Shown: positions 22,682 through 32,317, numbered from the stretch's first letter. The stretch: DNA of 40,000 nucleotides from Reichenbachiella agariperforans (GCF_900142205.1 NZ_FRAA01000014.1:1-40000), one strand, 5' to 3'. Notes: a model not told the origin generated them from the sequence alone. Numbers and translations: made by a program.

Positions 22682-25287
22682 TGTACAGGGTAATTTTTGC
22701 TATAAAATGTGAGGTAACTGTCTAACTCCTTGGTCTGATAGAAGATATTGAAATTCTCTTTTGTGATCACGAAATTATAGAATTTGCCGCTCTTATTTAT
22801 TTTTTCGCTAGGCTTTTGGTCAGTAATGATGTGGTTGAAATCTACAGCCGACTTTTTATCTGGAAATTCGGAGAGTAGTATCATGGAGTGTTTACTATCC
22901 AGTATGAGGTTCCCGATTTTCACGTTGATGTTATGGTCTTGGGTGATTTGCTTGAAATAATCTGGGAGAGTATTGGACAACTCCTCATCCGTCTCATAGA
23001 CGAAGACAAAGAAGTGGGGTTCATCGAATTTCCGTATAAACTTTGCTTTTGAGCTGTTTACCAAATTGATATGAAACTGTTCGGAGGCCATGACTAGTGA
23101 ATCTACGTAAGGGACTAGCTCGCTTTCGGGGTATTCTTTCAAGAAGTTGTTGAGTTCGTACTCGTATGTATAGACAGACTCGCTTTTACCATGAATGATG
23201 ATTTTGAGTAGGTTGGCATTGTCTATGAAGTCATTGTCGTCATATTTTTTTAGACCGTCGTTTAGCAAATCGAGGGCTAAGGTGAGACTATCCTGTTGGT
23301 AGTAGGCGTAGGCTTCTGCGTATATTTTTTGCAGTTTCTCGCCTTCTATTTGCGAGTCGGCTCTATAGTTCGGGTTAATGATAAGTTTGGCATAGATACT
23401 TTCTGGCGCTTTGTTGAGCAGTTCGTTTTTGTAGAAATTGGACTTGGGTTCATTTCCCATTTCTTGTAAAATCAGGTAAAGTAGATACCATACTTCATGC
23501 GTATACTCTGATTCTGGAAATCGTCTTAAGAGGTCTTCGAAGGTGTCTACAGAGTTCTGGTGTTCTTCTAGGTCAAAATTATAGATGTTGCCAAGGTTGT
23601 ACATGGCTACCTCGATCTCTGCGAGAAGTTTGGCTTGTTCAGCCTCTGTCTTTGGTACAGTAGCGATCAATGCATTTTTGTCGATTTTGAATGCTGACTC
23701 TCCGTCTTCGTTTTGGTCTTTCCCTTTACTGTCAGGTTCATTTTTAGGAGTGGGACTTCCTTCTTCAGTTAGGTTTTCTTCATCTAAGATGGCTGGCTTA
23801 ATGGACCTGCGCCAGTTGTCTTCTAGTACCCTGTCTCCCCAGATGCTTTTGAACTGCATTTTTCCACGTGAGACGGCACTTGGGTTGTAGAAGTACCAAA
23901 GGCTGCCGTCATAGTTGTCACTCCCAAAAGTATGTGTGCCAGATGTTCCGAAGGGGTTGTTGTTTTGTTGAGCGATAAGGGCTTCTTGTCTCTTTTGGCG
24001 TTTTTCTTCTTCCGCTTGTCGTTGTTTTTCTGCTTCTTCCTCTTTGACTATATAGTCGTCCAAAAACTGGCTTAGTGCTTCATCTGACATGCTGGCGAGG
24101 TGTAGTAGGCTGTCATTGATAGCAATGACATTGAGTTGGGTAACGAAATTATCCAATACCAACTGTCGTGTTTTTATGGCTTCATATTCTAGCTCATCAT
24201 TGGGCAGTACACTCATGGTACTGTCGTAGTATAGTTTAGCCATTTCATACTGAGCAAGGCTGTCGTAGTAGATTTTGCCTAGCTCCCAGTAGGAGTGGGC
24301 TTTTTGTCGGTTATTGTTAGTACTAGACCGTATAGAAGCGTTGTAGTGCTCCATACCCAACGCTAAGTTGCCATGTTTCACTTCGAACTTCGCCATTTCG
24401 TAGTAGATTTTGTCTTTGTACTCGACATTCTTCCTATCCTTTAGCAACTTTCTGAAATATTTCCGAACCTTTTTGAGGTCATTCGATTTAGCGAGATTGC
24501 TCACTTGCGCCATGTTTAGTTTAGTATAGAAGGCTAGCTCATAGGGTGGGTTTTCTTTCAGTGTGGATTTATAGTAGGAGTATGCCTCAGACTCGAAACC
24601 TAGTGATTGGTAGACTTGACCTATGATGAAGTTAATACGAGCTTTTTCTTTGCGGCTGGACATGAGAGTCACCGCCTGGGTGAGGTTTTGGACCATGTTG
24701 TCTAGGTCATCTCTCTTCTGATAGTAATAACCACGGGTCAGGTAGAGATCTTTGAGATTTTTTCTGTTCAGATTTTCACGTTTGAGATAGTCAGATACTG
24801 CGATGGCATTGTTGAGTTCGTCGTTCTCGATAAAAGTACGCATCAGAGCGACCAACGCTTCATGCTTTTCATTGTCTCCTTTGCCTTTTGTATTTACGTA
24901 CTTAAAGGTCTCGATAGCATTGACATAGTCTACACTATAGAATCGTGCTTTCCCAACTAATATGTAGGAATTGTCTTCCCAGTTAGAGCCTTTGTGTAGC
25001 TGGATAGCGAGTGAGGCTTTGGTGATGCAATGTTCTATCTGCTCGTTGTAGGACTGCGCTAATATGGTGTCAAACTGAGGGAAAACAGGAAGGATGAGGT
25101 TGTAGTTCCATTCGTAGCTGTCTTCTATGATGGTTTCGATCTCTTTGATGTCCTCGTTGGCAATAAAGTAAGCATTGTAGTGCGAGGTGGTGTTGTGGTA
25201 GGAATTGCTAAATACGTTGGTCTTCTCTGGAGCACAAAAATAGAGCCCTTGAGTAACAATTAGAATCAATAAAATGCTCGCTTTGTT
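22678..25287 (-). CDS. SprE/PorW-like TPR lipoprotein (T9SS-associated)
   Basis: The large TPR protein of about 870 residues begins, after a lipoprotein-type signal (NKASILLILIVTQGLYFC), with KTNVFSNSYHNTTSHYNAYF. This mature N-terminus is characteristic of SprE/PorW, an outer-membrane lipoprotein needed for T9SS and gliding. TPR-like helix pairs span about 50-400, followed by a charged segment (EEEAEKQRQAEEEKRQKRQE) and more TPRs (VDTFEDLLRRFPESEY). No in-frame ATG is available. TTG at 25285-25287 gives the best signal peptide; another TTG at 25324-25326 would add 13 residues. The last bases overlap the penicillin-binding protein gene (ATGA), indicating coupled translation. Confidence 0.75.
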   Translation of the reverse strand, partial: NKASILLILIVTQGLYFCAPEKTNVFSNSYHNTTSHYNAYFIANEDIKEIETIIEDSYEWNYNLILPVFPQFDTILAQSYNEQIEHCITKASLAIQLHKGSNWEDNSYILVGKARFYSVDYVNAIETFKYVNTKGKGDNEKHEALVALMRTFIENDELNNAIAVSDYLKRENLNRKNLKDLYLTRGYYYQKRDDLDNMVQNLTQAVTLMSSRKEKARINFIIGQVYQSLGFESEAYSYYKSTLKENPPYELAFYTKLNMAQVSNLAKSNDLKKVRKYFRKLLKDRKNVEYKDKIYYEMAKFEVKHGNLALGMEHYNASIRSSTNNNRQKAHSYWELGKIYYDSLAQYEMAKLYYDSTMSVLPNDELEYEAIKTRQLVLDNFVTQLNVIAINDSLLHLASMSDEALSQFLDDYIVKEEEAEKQRQAEEEKRQKRQEALIAQQNNNPFGTSGTHTFGSDNYDGSLWYFYNPSAVSRGKMQFKSIWGDRVLEDNWRRSIKPAILDEENLTEEGSPTPKNEPDSKGKDQNEDGESAFKIDKNALIATVPKTEAEQAKLLAEIEVAMYNLGNIYNFDLEEHQNSVDTFEDLLRRFPESEYTHEVWYLLYLILQEMGNEPKSNFYKNELLNKAPESIYAKLIINPNYRADSQIEGEKLQKIYAEAYAYYQQDSLTLALDLLNDGLKKYDDNDFIDNANLLKIIIHGKSESVYTYEYELNNFLKEYPESELVPYVDSLVMASEQFHINLVNSSKAKFIRKFDEPHFFVFVYETDEELSNTLPDYFKQITQDHNINVKIGNLILDSKHSMILLSEFPDKKSAVDFNHIITDQKPSEKINKSGKFYNFVITKENFNIFYQTKELDSYLTFYSKNYPVQ

Positions 25288-25395
25288 CAATGCTTTGTAT
25301 TCTTGTGGACTTTGGACACGGCGCAATTAATATAATATTGCGTTACGAAGTATCCATTAATATATAATTTTACCGCAAATAATAAGTAGAGCTAA

Positions 25396-26265
25396 TTGGA
25401 AAACAAAAAAACCTTATCAAACCGCCTCACGACCAAGTATTTGTTGATCGTACGAAATGAGGAGAATTTTGCAGAGAAGACTACCTATACCTTTACTTAT
25501 GCAAAGATCATACTTTCGATAGTTTCTATTTTTCTATTGCTATCAGTATTGAGTTTCTATCTCACTACGACGCTTCTAGAAGAAATGTTTGACCCTCGTT
25601 TTGCACAGCTCACAGCTACTCGTGATGTAATTCGTCTCACCGAAAAGGTGGATTCGCTAGAGACCGAAGTGATCATGAAGGAACAGTTTATTGATAATTT
25701 TAAGATGATCGTATCAGGAGAGGATGATGCATTTGAAAAAGTAGAAGGAACTGAGAATATAGGGTCAACTGAAATCAAAGAAATCGTGCAGTCAGAGGAA
25801 AGTATAAACCCGATCGACTCACAGTTTAGAAAAGAATTTGAAAATCGAGGGGTAGATCTACAGTCATCTGAGTCGACACTATCGCAGGAGCTACAGGAGT
25901 TTTACCTATTCAAGCCTGTCGAAGGAATAGTCTCCGATGGATTTGATCCGCATCGTGACCATATGGGAATAGACGTAGTGGCCAAACAGGACGAGCCTGT
26001 AAAGGCAGTCGCAGACGGCACGGTCGTTTTTTCATCTTGGACACAGGATTCGGGATATGTCATATCGATACAACATAGAGGCAATTTAATCTCCATGTAC
26101 AAGCACAATTCGGAATTATTCAAAAAGGTTGGTAATTTTGTAACTGCTGGAGAGGTAATATCAATAATTGGTAACACTGGCGAATTAACATCAGGGCCTC
26201 ATTTGCATTTTGAGCTGTGGTATGATGGTAACCCGATTGATCCAGAAGAGTTCATTAGATTTTAA
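25396..26265 (+). CDS. M23 (LytM) murein peptidase, membrane anchored
   Basis: The 289-residue product starts at TTG 25396; no earlier or nearer ATG fits. One TM helix lies at about 36-58, followed by a periplasmic coiled-coil-like spacer. The C-terminal LytM domain (about 175-285) has the zinc ligands intact: H and D in RDHMGIDVVA, and HLHFELWYDG near the end. It likely cuts peptidoglycan cross-links. The gene is divergent from the SprE-like gene with only 68-108 bp between starts, and 11 bp before the bactofilin gene. Pairing of M23 peptidases with bactofilins is known from cell-shape modules such as Csd1/CcmA in Helicobacter. Confidence 0.85.
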   Translation: MENKKTLSNRLTTKYLLIVRNEENFAEKTTYTFTYAKIILSIVSIFLLLSVLSFYLTTTLLEEMFDPRFAQLTATRDVIRLTEKVDSLETEVIMKEQFIDNFKMIVSGEDDAFEKVEGTENIGSTEIKEIVQSEESINPIDSQFRKEFENRGVDLQSSESTLSQELQEFYLFKPVEGIVSDGFDPHRDHMGIDVVAKQDEPVKAVADGTVVFSSWTQDSGYVISIQHRGNLISMYKHNSELFKKVGNFVTAGEVISIIGNTGELTSGPHLHFELWYDGNPIDPEEFIRF

Positions 26266-26276
26266 ACCCATCTGTT

Positions 26277-26699
26277 ATGTTTAATAAAAAGCAAGACGTG
26301 AAAGACGAACAAGAACTAAGTAATTCGAGCAATATCATCGGTAAAGGAACTGTCCTGTCAGGTGATATAGAGACCTATGGTAACATCAGAATAGAAGGCA
26401 AGATTGTCGGAAACATGAAGACAAAGTCTAAGGCTGCCTGTGGACATTCGTCTCATATAGAAGGAAACATCTTAGCACAGAATGCCGAGATCGCAGGCCA
26501 TGTTACTGGCAAAGTAGAGGTATCCGAGTTACTTATACTCAAACCATCAGCAGTCATCAATGGTGATATTATTACCAATAAGTTGATTGTTGAATCAGGT
26601 GCTACTTTCAACGGAGGCTGTAAAATGGGCGTCACCATCAAAGAAATCAGAATTGGAGACCAATCAGAAGGGCATTCGCCCATCAGAAAAGCGGAGTAA
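26277..26699 (+). CDS. Bactofilin (polymer-forming cytoskeletal protein)
   Basis: The 140-residue protein has a short charged N-terminus and one bactofilin domain (about 20-118) built of short repeated beta-helix turns: GKGTVLSGDIETYGNIRIEG, GNILAQNAEIAGHVTGKVEV, PSAVINGDIITNKLIVESGA. Bactofilins polymerise without nucleotides and scaffold wall enzymes; here the natural partner is the M23 peptidase 11 bp upstream. The 3' end overlaps the start of atpZ by about 47 bp, so the shape module leads directly into the ATP synthase genes. Confidence 0.9.
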   Translation: MFNKKQDVKDEQELSNSSNIIGKGTVLSGDIETYGNIRIEGKIVGNMKTKSKAACGHSSHIEGNILAQNAEIAGHVTGKVEVSELLILKPSAVINGDIITNKLIVESGATFNGGCKMGVTIKEIRIGDQSEGHSPIRKAE

Positions 26700-26895
26700 A
26701 ACTCCGGGGTACAACTACCTAAGATATTCGGGGCTAGCATTTCAGATGCTAGCCTTTATTTTATTGGGGGTGTGGGGAGGATATAAACTCGATGAATGGC
26801 TCGAAATGGAATATCCCGTCTTCACGATTGTCCTTTCACTATTTGGCGTGATTGGTTCACTTGTCAATTTGATCAAAAACTTACCGAAAGAATAA
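26653..26895 (+). CDS. atpZ: AtpZ-like small membrane protein of ATP synthase operon
   Basis: The 80-residue product has two TM helices: LRYSGLAFQMLAFILLGVWG and VFTIVLSLFGVIGSLVNLIK. The GY-K-hydrophobic-DEW link between them is typical of AtpZ/AtpI-type proteins encoded before F-type ATP synthases, implicated in c-ring assembly or cation supply. TTG at 26653 is preferred because it gives the usual length; the frame extends up to TTG 26587, deeper inside the bactofilin gene. Either start overlaps the bactofilin frame. One base separates it from the next gene. Confidence 0.75.
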   Translation: METNQKGIRPSEKRSKTPGYNYLRYSGLAFQMLAFILLGVWGGYKLDEWLEMEYPVFTIVLSLFGVIGSLVNLIKNLPKE

Positions 26896-26896
26896 A

Positions 26897-27274
26897 ATGA
26901 CAAAAGGTCTCATTCGAATTACAGTGTTTTCTTTATTTCTTGTCTTTGTACAATACGTTGCAGCGCAGATCGTGTCTGTGGATCTATTACACCCATATCT
27001 TTTGTGGATACTGGTGTTTTTTTGGGTGGTGAGTTTAGGAATGCATGTGCTGTCGCACGTTGCTCATGATGCCTTAGATATGGATATGACATTGATTTTA
27101 CTCGCTGGAGTGACAGGTAGATTGCTCATTGCTATCATTGCGATGGTGACTGTAGCACTCTTTGGCGTAGAGAACAAGAGTCTATTTATTATCAATTTTG
27201 CGGCGGTCTATTTGTTTTATTTAGTGTTTGAAATCAGTAGTGTATTGTCTAACTTGCGCTCGAATTTGAAGTAA
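26897..27274 (+). CDS. AtpI-like membrane protein
   Basis: The 125-residue protein has four predicted TM helices (about 7-26, 33-52, 68-90, 95-115) and a short basic C-terminus. Its position between atpZ and atpB, one base after atpZ and 6 bp before atpB, and its four-helix form match the AtpI-like accessory proteins of ATP synthase operons. Sequence similarity to classical AtpI is low, so the name rests mainly on context. Confidence 0.6.
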   Translation: MTKGLIRITVFSLFLVFVQYVAAQIVSVDLLHPYLLWILVFFWVVSLGMHVLSHVAHDALDMDMTLILLAGVTGRLLIAIIAMVTVALFGVENKSLFIINFAAVYLFYLVFEISSVLSNLRSNLK

Positions 27275-27280
27275 GGGTAA

Positions 27281-28300
27281 ATGAAGAAAATTATAACCGT
27301 TTGTAAGCAGTTTAAGGTCAGTATATTAGCCATACTCATGGTAATGGCAACCTCTGCAAGCGTTTTTGCCTCAGATACCACTGAGGGTGAGGCTTTCGAT
27401 CCAGGTGCCATGATTACGCATCATATTGGTGACGATTATATCTGGCATTTTTTTGATGGTCACTACGGTACGCTGTACCTTCCTGTTATTCTATACACGG
27501 ATCAGGGACTTGAGATTTTCTCCTCATCTAACTTCTACGACGAACATCACAATCAGGTTGAGTACAATGGGTACAAATTGGAGCACGGTTATATTGCTGC
27601 ATTAGATGGAAGCCATCCTTTAGATTTTTCGATCACCAAGAATGTTGCTTCACTTTTTATCAGTGCGTTTTTACTTCTAGTAGTATTCTTTGTGGTAGCT
27701 AAAGGGTATAAAAACCCTAAGAAGGCTCCAAAGGGTATCCAATCCTTTTTCGAGCCGATTATTATTTTCATCAGAGATGAAATTGCGATTCCAAACATTG
27801 GTGAGAAACAACATAAAAGGTTTTTGCCTTTCCTATTGACATTGTTCTTTTTTATCTGGTTCAATAACCTACTTGGCTTGATGCCTGGAGGAGCTAACTT
27901 GACAGGGAATATTTCAGTGACATTTGTATTGGCATGTATCGTGCTAATCATTACTTTGTTTAGTACCAAAAAATATTACTGGCAGCATATCTTTGCTACA
28001 CCTGGAGTGCCATGGCCAGTGATGATTATCTTGATTCCTATCGAATTGGTTGGGATTTTGACAAAGCCTTTCTCCTTGATGGTCAGACTTTTCGCTAACA
28101 TCACAGCAGGTCATATCATCATTTTGAGTTTATTCAGTTTGATTTTCATATTTGAGAGCATGGCCGTAGCACCTGTGAGTGTGGCTTTTGCTATCTTTAT
28201 GAACTTCCTAGAGCTATTTGTTGCCTTACTTCAGGCCTATGTATTTACCTTGCTGAGTGCAATGTATTTTGGATCGGCTGTAGAAGAGGCTCACCACTAG
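27281..28300 (+). CDS. atpB: ATP synthase F0 subunit a
   Basis: Subunit a forms the proton half-channels next to the c-ring. At 339 residues it is longer than the E. coli protein because of an N-terminal signal-like segment (MKKIITVCKQFKVSILAILM ... VFAS) and a periplasmic domain of about 100 residues, as usual in Bacteroidota. The essential arginine is in FSLMVRLFANITAGHII. The final helix (LELFVALLQAYVFTLLSAMY) carries the conserved E/Q positions. Start ATG 27281 follows the AtpI-like gene by 6 bp. Confidence 0.95.
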   Translation: MKKIITVCKQFKVSILAILMVMATSASVFASDTTEGEAFDPGAMITHHIGDDYIWHFFDGHYGTLYLPVILYTDQGLEIFSSSNFYDEHHNQVEYNGYKLEHGYIAALDGSHPLDFSITKNVASLFISAFLLLVVFFVVAKGYKNPKKAPKGIQSFFEPIIIFIRDEIAIPNIGEKQHKRFLPFLLTLFFFIWFNNLLGLMPGGANLTGNISVTFVLACIVLIITLFSTKKYYWQHIFATPGVPWPVMIILIPIELVGILTKPFSLMVRLFANITAGHIIILSLFSLIFIFESMAVAPVSVAFAIFMNFLELFVALLQAYVFTLLSAMYFGSAVEEAHH

Positions 28301-28315
28301 AATTTGAATGTTTAA

Positions 28316-28576
<261 letters not shown>

Positions 28577-28585
28577 AACGAATTT

Positions 28586-28614
28586 AAGTCTCTCTGAATT
28601 AGTCGGAGAGACTT
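28586..28614 (+). promoter_or_regulatory. Hairpin in the atpE-atpF interval
   Basis: AAGTCTCTC and GAGAGACTT form a 9-bp stem (extendable by a G-T and a G-C pair), 9 bp after the atpE stop. The stem is not followed by a clear T-run (ATCTTTCTC), so partial termination, RNA processing or stabilisation of the atpE message is more likely than full termination. Confidence 0.5.
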
Positions 28615-28631
28615 ATCTTTCTCATGTGATG

Positions 28632-28645
28632 CCCCTGTATAGGGG
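28632..28645 (+). promoter_or_regulatory. Second short hairpin before atpF
   Basis: CCCCT-GTAT-AGGGG, 5-bp stem. Downstream lie two direct GCATGTG copies at 28663-28669 and 28672-28678. The role is unknown; it lies within the same atpE-atpF leader. Confidence 0.35.
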
Positions 28646-28710
28646 AGTCAACAGCAATTATCGCATGTGTAGCATGTGAATTAATATTCATCAAATTAGA
28701 TAATAAAGAA

Positions 28711-29205
28711 ATGGAATTAGTTACTCCAGGTATAGGGTTGATTTTTTGGCAGACGATTACGTTCTTAATCGTGTTGGGTCTGTTGGCAGCATTTGTATGG
28801 AGACCGATCACAGATGCTTTGAGAGCACGTGAGGGGTTCATCGCTGACTCTCTAGATGCTGCGGAAAATGCCAAAAAGGACATTGCCAAGCTAAAAGAGG
28901 ATAACGAATACCTACTCAAAGAAGCACGGATCGAAAGAGATAAGATTTTGGCACAGGCCAATGAAGCAGCTAAGCAAATCAAGGAGGCTGCTAAAGAAGA
29001 GACCGCTAAGATCACCGCTAAGATGACCGCAGATGCTAAAGCAGTGATTGTTTCTGAAAAGAACGCTGCCTTGACTGAGGTGAAGGATTTGGTCGCTACG
29101 CTCTCTTTAGATATCGCAGAAAAGGTGCTGAGAAAAAGCCTAGAAGATAAAAAGGCGCAAGAGTCGCTGGTTAAAGAATTAATCAAAGACATCAAAGTAA
29201 GCTAA
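28711..29205 (+). CDS. atpF: ATP synthase F0 subunit b
   Basis: The 164-residue peripheral stalk subunit has one N-terminal TM helix (LIFWQTITFLIVLGLLAAFV) followed by WRPITDALRAREG and a long charged coiled coil rich in Ala, Lys and Glu. Length and pattern are typical. One base separates it from atpH. It starts after a 134-bp leader containing two hairpins. Confidence 0.95.
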   Translation: MELVTPGIGLIFWQTITFLIVLGLLAAFVWRPITDALRAREGFIADSLDAAENAKKDIAKLKEDNEYLLKEARIERDKILAQANEAAKQIKEAAKEETAKITAKMTADAKAVIVSEKNAALTEVKDLVATLSLDIAEKVLRKSLEDKKAQESLVKELIKDIKVS

Positions 29206-29206
29206 T

Positions 29207-29767
29207 ATGTCAGAACATAGGATAGCCTCAAGGTATGCTAAGTCTCTGCTCGATCTCTCGATAGAGAAGGGCACGCTAGAAGAGGTAGCAAAGGATATGG
29301 AACAATTTGCACAACTCTGTGTCTCCAATAGAGAGTTGTTCTTGCTAATGAGAAATCCAATTGTGTCACATGGCAAAAAACTATCCATTTTAGATAAGAT
29401 CTTTGAAGGAAAGGTTAATGTTTTGACACTCTCTTTTTTCAAGTTATTGACTAAAAAGAAAAGAGAAAACCATCTCCCAGAAATCGCGCGTGAGTTTACC
29501 GCAGAGTATAACGCACACAAAGGAATAGTAGAATCTAGTATTACAACGGTAGCAGCTATTTCAGAAGATATCAGAACAGAGGTGAAGGCTCTCGTGAAGA
29601 AGATCACCAGTAAAAAGGAAGTCATCTTAGTGGAGCATGTTGACGAAGCATTGATTGGTGGTTTTGTGCTAAAAATTGCAGATAGACAAATCGACGATAG
29701 CGTCAGTAGTAAATTAAGAGAGCTGAAATTGAAATTCAGCCAAAGAAATTTTGTAAGTCAAGCCTAA
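29207..29767 (+). CDS. atpH: ATP synthase F1 subunit delta
   Basis: The 186-residue delta (OSCP) subunit links the b stalk to the top of F1. Family marks are RIASRYAKSLLDLSIEKGTL at the N-terminus, the central helical domain with NRELFLLMRNPIVSHGKK, and the C-terminal VDEALIGGFVLKIADRQIDD followed by SVSSKLREL. It starts one base after atpF and ends 40 bp before atpA. Confidence 0.95.
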   Translation: MSEHRIASRYAKSLLDLSIEKGTLEEVAKDMEQFAQLCVSNRELFLLMRNPIVSHGKKLSILDKIFEGKVNVLTLSFFKLLTKKKRENHLPEIAREFTAEYNAHKGIVESSITTVAAISEDIRTEVKALVKKITSKKEVILVEHVDEALIGGFVLKIADRQIDDSVSSKLRELKLKFSQRNFVSQA

Positions 29768-29807
29768 TATAGGCCCATAATCGAAGAATAAGTAAACGTA
29801 TTATACA

Positions 29808-31394
29808 ATGGCAGATGTAAGACCAGACGAAGTATCAGCAATATTGAGAGAGCAACTCTCAGACTTCAGAACAGAAGCTGAACTCGAAGAAATTGGAACT
29901 GTACTCCAGATCGGTGACGGTGTAGCTCGTATCTACGGCTTGACCCAAGCACAATCAGGTGAGCTTTTAGAGTTCGAAGATGGCCTCAAGGCCATGGTTC
30001 TGAACCTAGAAGAAGACAATGTAGGTGCTGTACTTCTTGGTGAATCTTCTCGTGTAAGAGAAGGTGACACTGTGAAGAGAACGAAGCAAATTGCCTCTAT
30101 CAAAGCAGGCGATGGCCTATGTGGTAGAGTAGTGGATACACTGGGTAACCCTATCGATGGTAAAGGACCTATATCAGGAGAACTGTTCGAGATGCCTCTC
30201 GAAAGAAAAGCTCCTGGAGTAATCTACAGGCAGCCAGTAGATGAGCCACTTCAGACAGGTATTACTTCTATTGACTCGATGATTCCGATCGGTAGAGGAC
30301 AAAGAGAGTTGATCATCGGTGACCGTCAGACAGGTAAGACAGCTGTAGCGATCGATACGATCATCAACCAAAAAGAATTTTATGAAAAAGGCGAGCCTGT
30401 ATTCTGTATATATGTTGCGATCGGACAGAAAGCATCTACAGTAGCGGGTATCGTGAGTGCACTAGACAAAGCAGGTGCAATGGCTTACACAGTTGTAGTC
30501 TCTGCTTCTGCAGCTGACCCAGCTCCGATGCAGTTCTTTGCTCCATTTACAGGTGCAGCGATTGGTGAGTACTTCCGTGATACGGGACGTCCAGCCTTGG
30601 TAGTATATGATGATTTGTCTAAGCAAGCAGTTGCTTACCGTGAGGTTTCTCTTCTACTAAGAAGACCTCCAGGACGTGAGGCTTATCCAGGTGATGTATT
30701 TTATCTTCACTCAAGATTGCTCGAGAGAGCTGCTAAGTTGAATGAGAATGATAACATCGCTCAGGACATGAATGATTTGCCAGAGTCGCTCAAGGGTAAA
30801 GTGAAAGGCGGTGGATCATTGACCGCACTACCGATTATCGAGACGGCTGCAGGTGACGTGTCTGCTTACATCCCGACTAACGTGATTTCTATTACTGATG
30901 GTCAGATCTTCTTGGAGACAAACCTTTTCAACTCGGGTATCAGACCTGCGATTAACGTCGGTATCTCTGTGTCTCGTGTAGGAGGATCTGCTCAGATCAA
31001 ATCTATGAAGAAAGTAGCGGGTACCTTGAAATTGGATCAAGCGCAGTTTAGAGAACTAGAGGCATTTGCCAAGTTTGGGTCTGATCTGGATGCTGCTACT
31101 AAGTTGACGATCGAAAGAGGTCAGAAGAACCAAGAGATCTTGAAGCAAGCGCAGTATTCTCCGATCCCAGTAGGGGAGCAGGTAGCGATTATCTATGCTT
31201 CTACTAAAGGTTTTATGGACAAAGTGCCTGTAAACAAAGCCAGAGAGTACCAAACTGAACTGATCAACTTGATGAGAGGTCAGCACAGTGATTTGATCGC
31301 TCAGCTGGCTGCTGGTAAATTCGATGACGAGTTGACTAAGAAAGTAGGTGCTGTTGCAGCAGAAGTAGCTAAAAATTTTGAAGTAAAAAAATAA
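29808..31394 (+). CDS. atpA: ATP synthase F1 subunit alpha
   Basis: The 528-residue alpha subunit is non-catalytic but binds nucleotide and completes the catalytic sites on beta. Visible motifs: [14 protein letters not shown] at the start, Walker [25 protein letters not shown], the [15 protein letters not shown] segment with Walker B, and [20 protein letters not shown] with the arginine finger. Codon use is more GC-rich than in flanking genes, as expected for high expression. atpG follows after 6 bp; beta and epsilon are not in this window. Confidence 0.98.
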   Translation: MADVRPDEVSAILREQLSDFRTEAELEEIGTVLQIGDGVARIYGLTQAQSGELLEFEDGLKAMVLNLEEDNVGAVLLGESSRVREGDTVKRTKQIASIKAGDGLCGRVVDTLGNPIDGKGPISGELFEMPLERKAPGVIYRQPVDEPLQTGITSIDSMIPIGRGQRELIIGDRQTGKTAVAIDTIINQKEFYEKGEPVFCIYVAIGQKASTVAGIVSALDKAGAMAYTVVVSASAADPAPMQFFAPFTGAAIGEYFRDTGRPALVVYDDLSKQAVAYREVSLLLRRPPGREAYPGDVFYLHSRLLERAAKLNENDNIAQDMNDLPESLKGKVKGGGSLTALPIIETAAGDVSAYIPTNVISITDGQIFLETNLFNSGIRPAINVGISVSRVGGSAQIKSMKKVAGTLKLDQAQFRELEAFAKFGSDLDAATKLTIERGQKNQEILKQAQYSPIPVGEQVAIIYASTKGFMDKVPVNKAREYQTELINLMRGQHSDLIAQLAAGKFDDELTKKVGAVAAEVAKNFEVKK

Positions 31395-31400
31395 GCTGAA

Positions 31401-32294
31401 ATGGCTAATTTGAAGGAAGTAAAGAATAGGATTCAGTCTGTCACCTCGACGCAGCAGATCACCAGTGCCATGAAAATGGTCGCAGCTGCTAAGTTGAAAC
31501 GTGCACAAGATCGCATCACGCAGATGAGACCTTATTCTCAAAAGCTAACAGGGATTCTACAGAATGTATCTTCGGCATTGGATGGTGATATCGAAAATGC
31601 TTTTGGTGAAACCAGAGAGGTAGAAAACGTACTGTTGGTAGTGGTTTCTTCTGACAGAGGGTTGTGTGGTGCTTTTAACAACAACATCTTTAAAGCAGCG
31701 GTCAACTTGATCAATGATAAGTATTCGTACGAGCAAAAGCATGATGGTGTACACATTTTACCAATAGGTAAGAAGGCCTTTGAATATTTCTCAAAGCGTA
31801 AGTATAGCGTTGTGGACGACTACTATGACATGTTCCAAGATTTGACTTTTGACAAAGTAAAGAAGGCTGCTGAGTTTGCGATGGAGGAGTTTAGAGAAGG
31901 GAATTATGACAAGGTGGAGCTGGTCTTCAATGAGTTCAAAAATGTTGCCACTCAAATCGTGAGAACGGAAGAGTTTTTGCCGTTACAGTCTGTTGTGCCT
32001 AAGGATGGTGAAGCGAAAAAGAAGGATGTTGATTACTTATTCGAGCCATCGGCACAGTATGTGGTCAATGAACTCATTCCTAAATCTCTCAAGATTCAGT
32101 TTTACAAGGCAGTGTTGGAGTCGAATGCTTCAGAGCACGGTGCTCGAATGACAGCCATGGGACAAGCTACTGATAATGCTGGTGATTTGTTGAAACAGCT
32201 GAAATTGACCTACAATAGAACGCGTCAAGCAGCTATTACGAAGGAAATCTTAGAGATTGTAGGTGGGGCAGAAGCGCTCGCTAGCAATTCTTAA
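31401..32294 (+). CDS. atpG: ATP synthase F1 subunit gamma
   Basis: Gamma is the rotating shaft of the enzyme. The 297-residue protein has the conserved N-terminal helix NLKEVKNRIQSVTSTQQITS followed by AMKMVAAAKL, the middle SDRGLCGAFN, and the C-terminal helix ASEHGARMTAMGQATDNAGD followed by KLTYNRTRQAAITKEILEIV. It is the last gene of the operon; a terminator follows within 25 bp. The beta and epsilon genes must lie elsewhere, a usual arrangement in this phylum. Confidence 0.97.
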   Translation: MANLKEVKNRIQSVTSTQQITSAMKMVAAAKLKRAQDRITQMRPYSQKLTGILQNVSSALDGDIENAFGETREVENVLLVVVSSDRGLCGAFNNNIFKAAVNLINDKYSYEQKHDGVHILPIGKKAFEYFSKRKYSVVDDYYDMFQDLTFDKVKKAAEFAMEEFREGNYDKVELVFNEFKNVATQIVRTEEFLPLQSVVPKDGEAKKKDVDYLFEPSAQYVVNELIPKSLKIQFYKAVLESNASEHGARMTAMGQATDNAGDLLKQLKLTYNRTRQAAITKEILEIVGGAEALASNS

Positions 32295-32317
32295 TTCGAA
32301 TAATATTGAATATATTC

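Noticed and set aside
28599-29195. Minus-strand frame of about 198 codons opposite atpF
   Set aside because: Serine/alanine-rich shadow of the coiled-coil atpF gene; no independent protein features.
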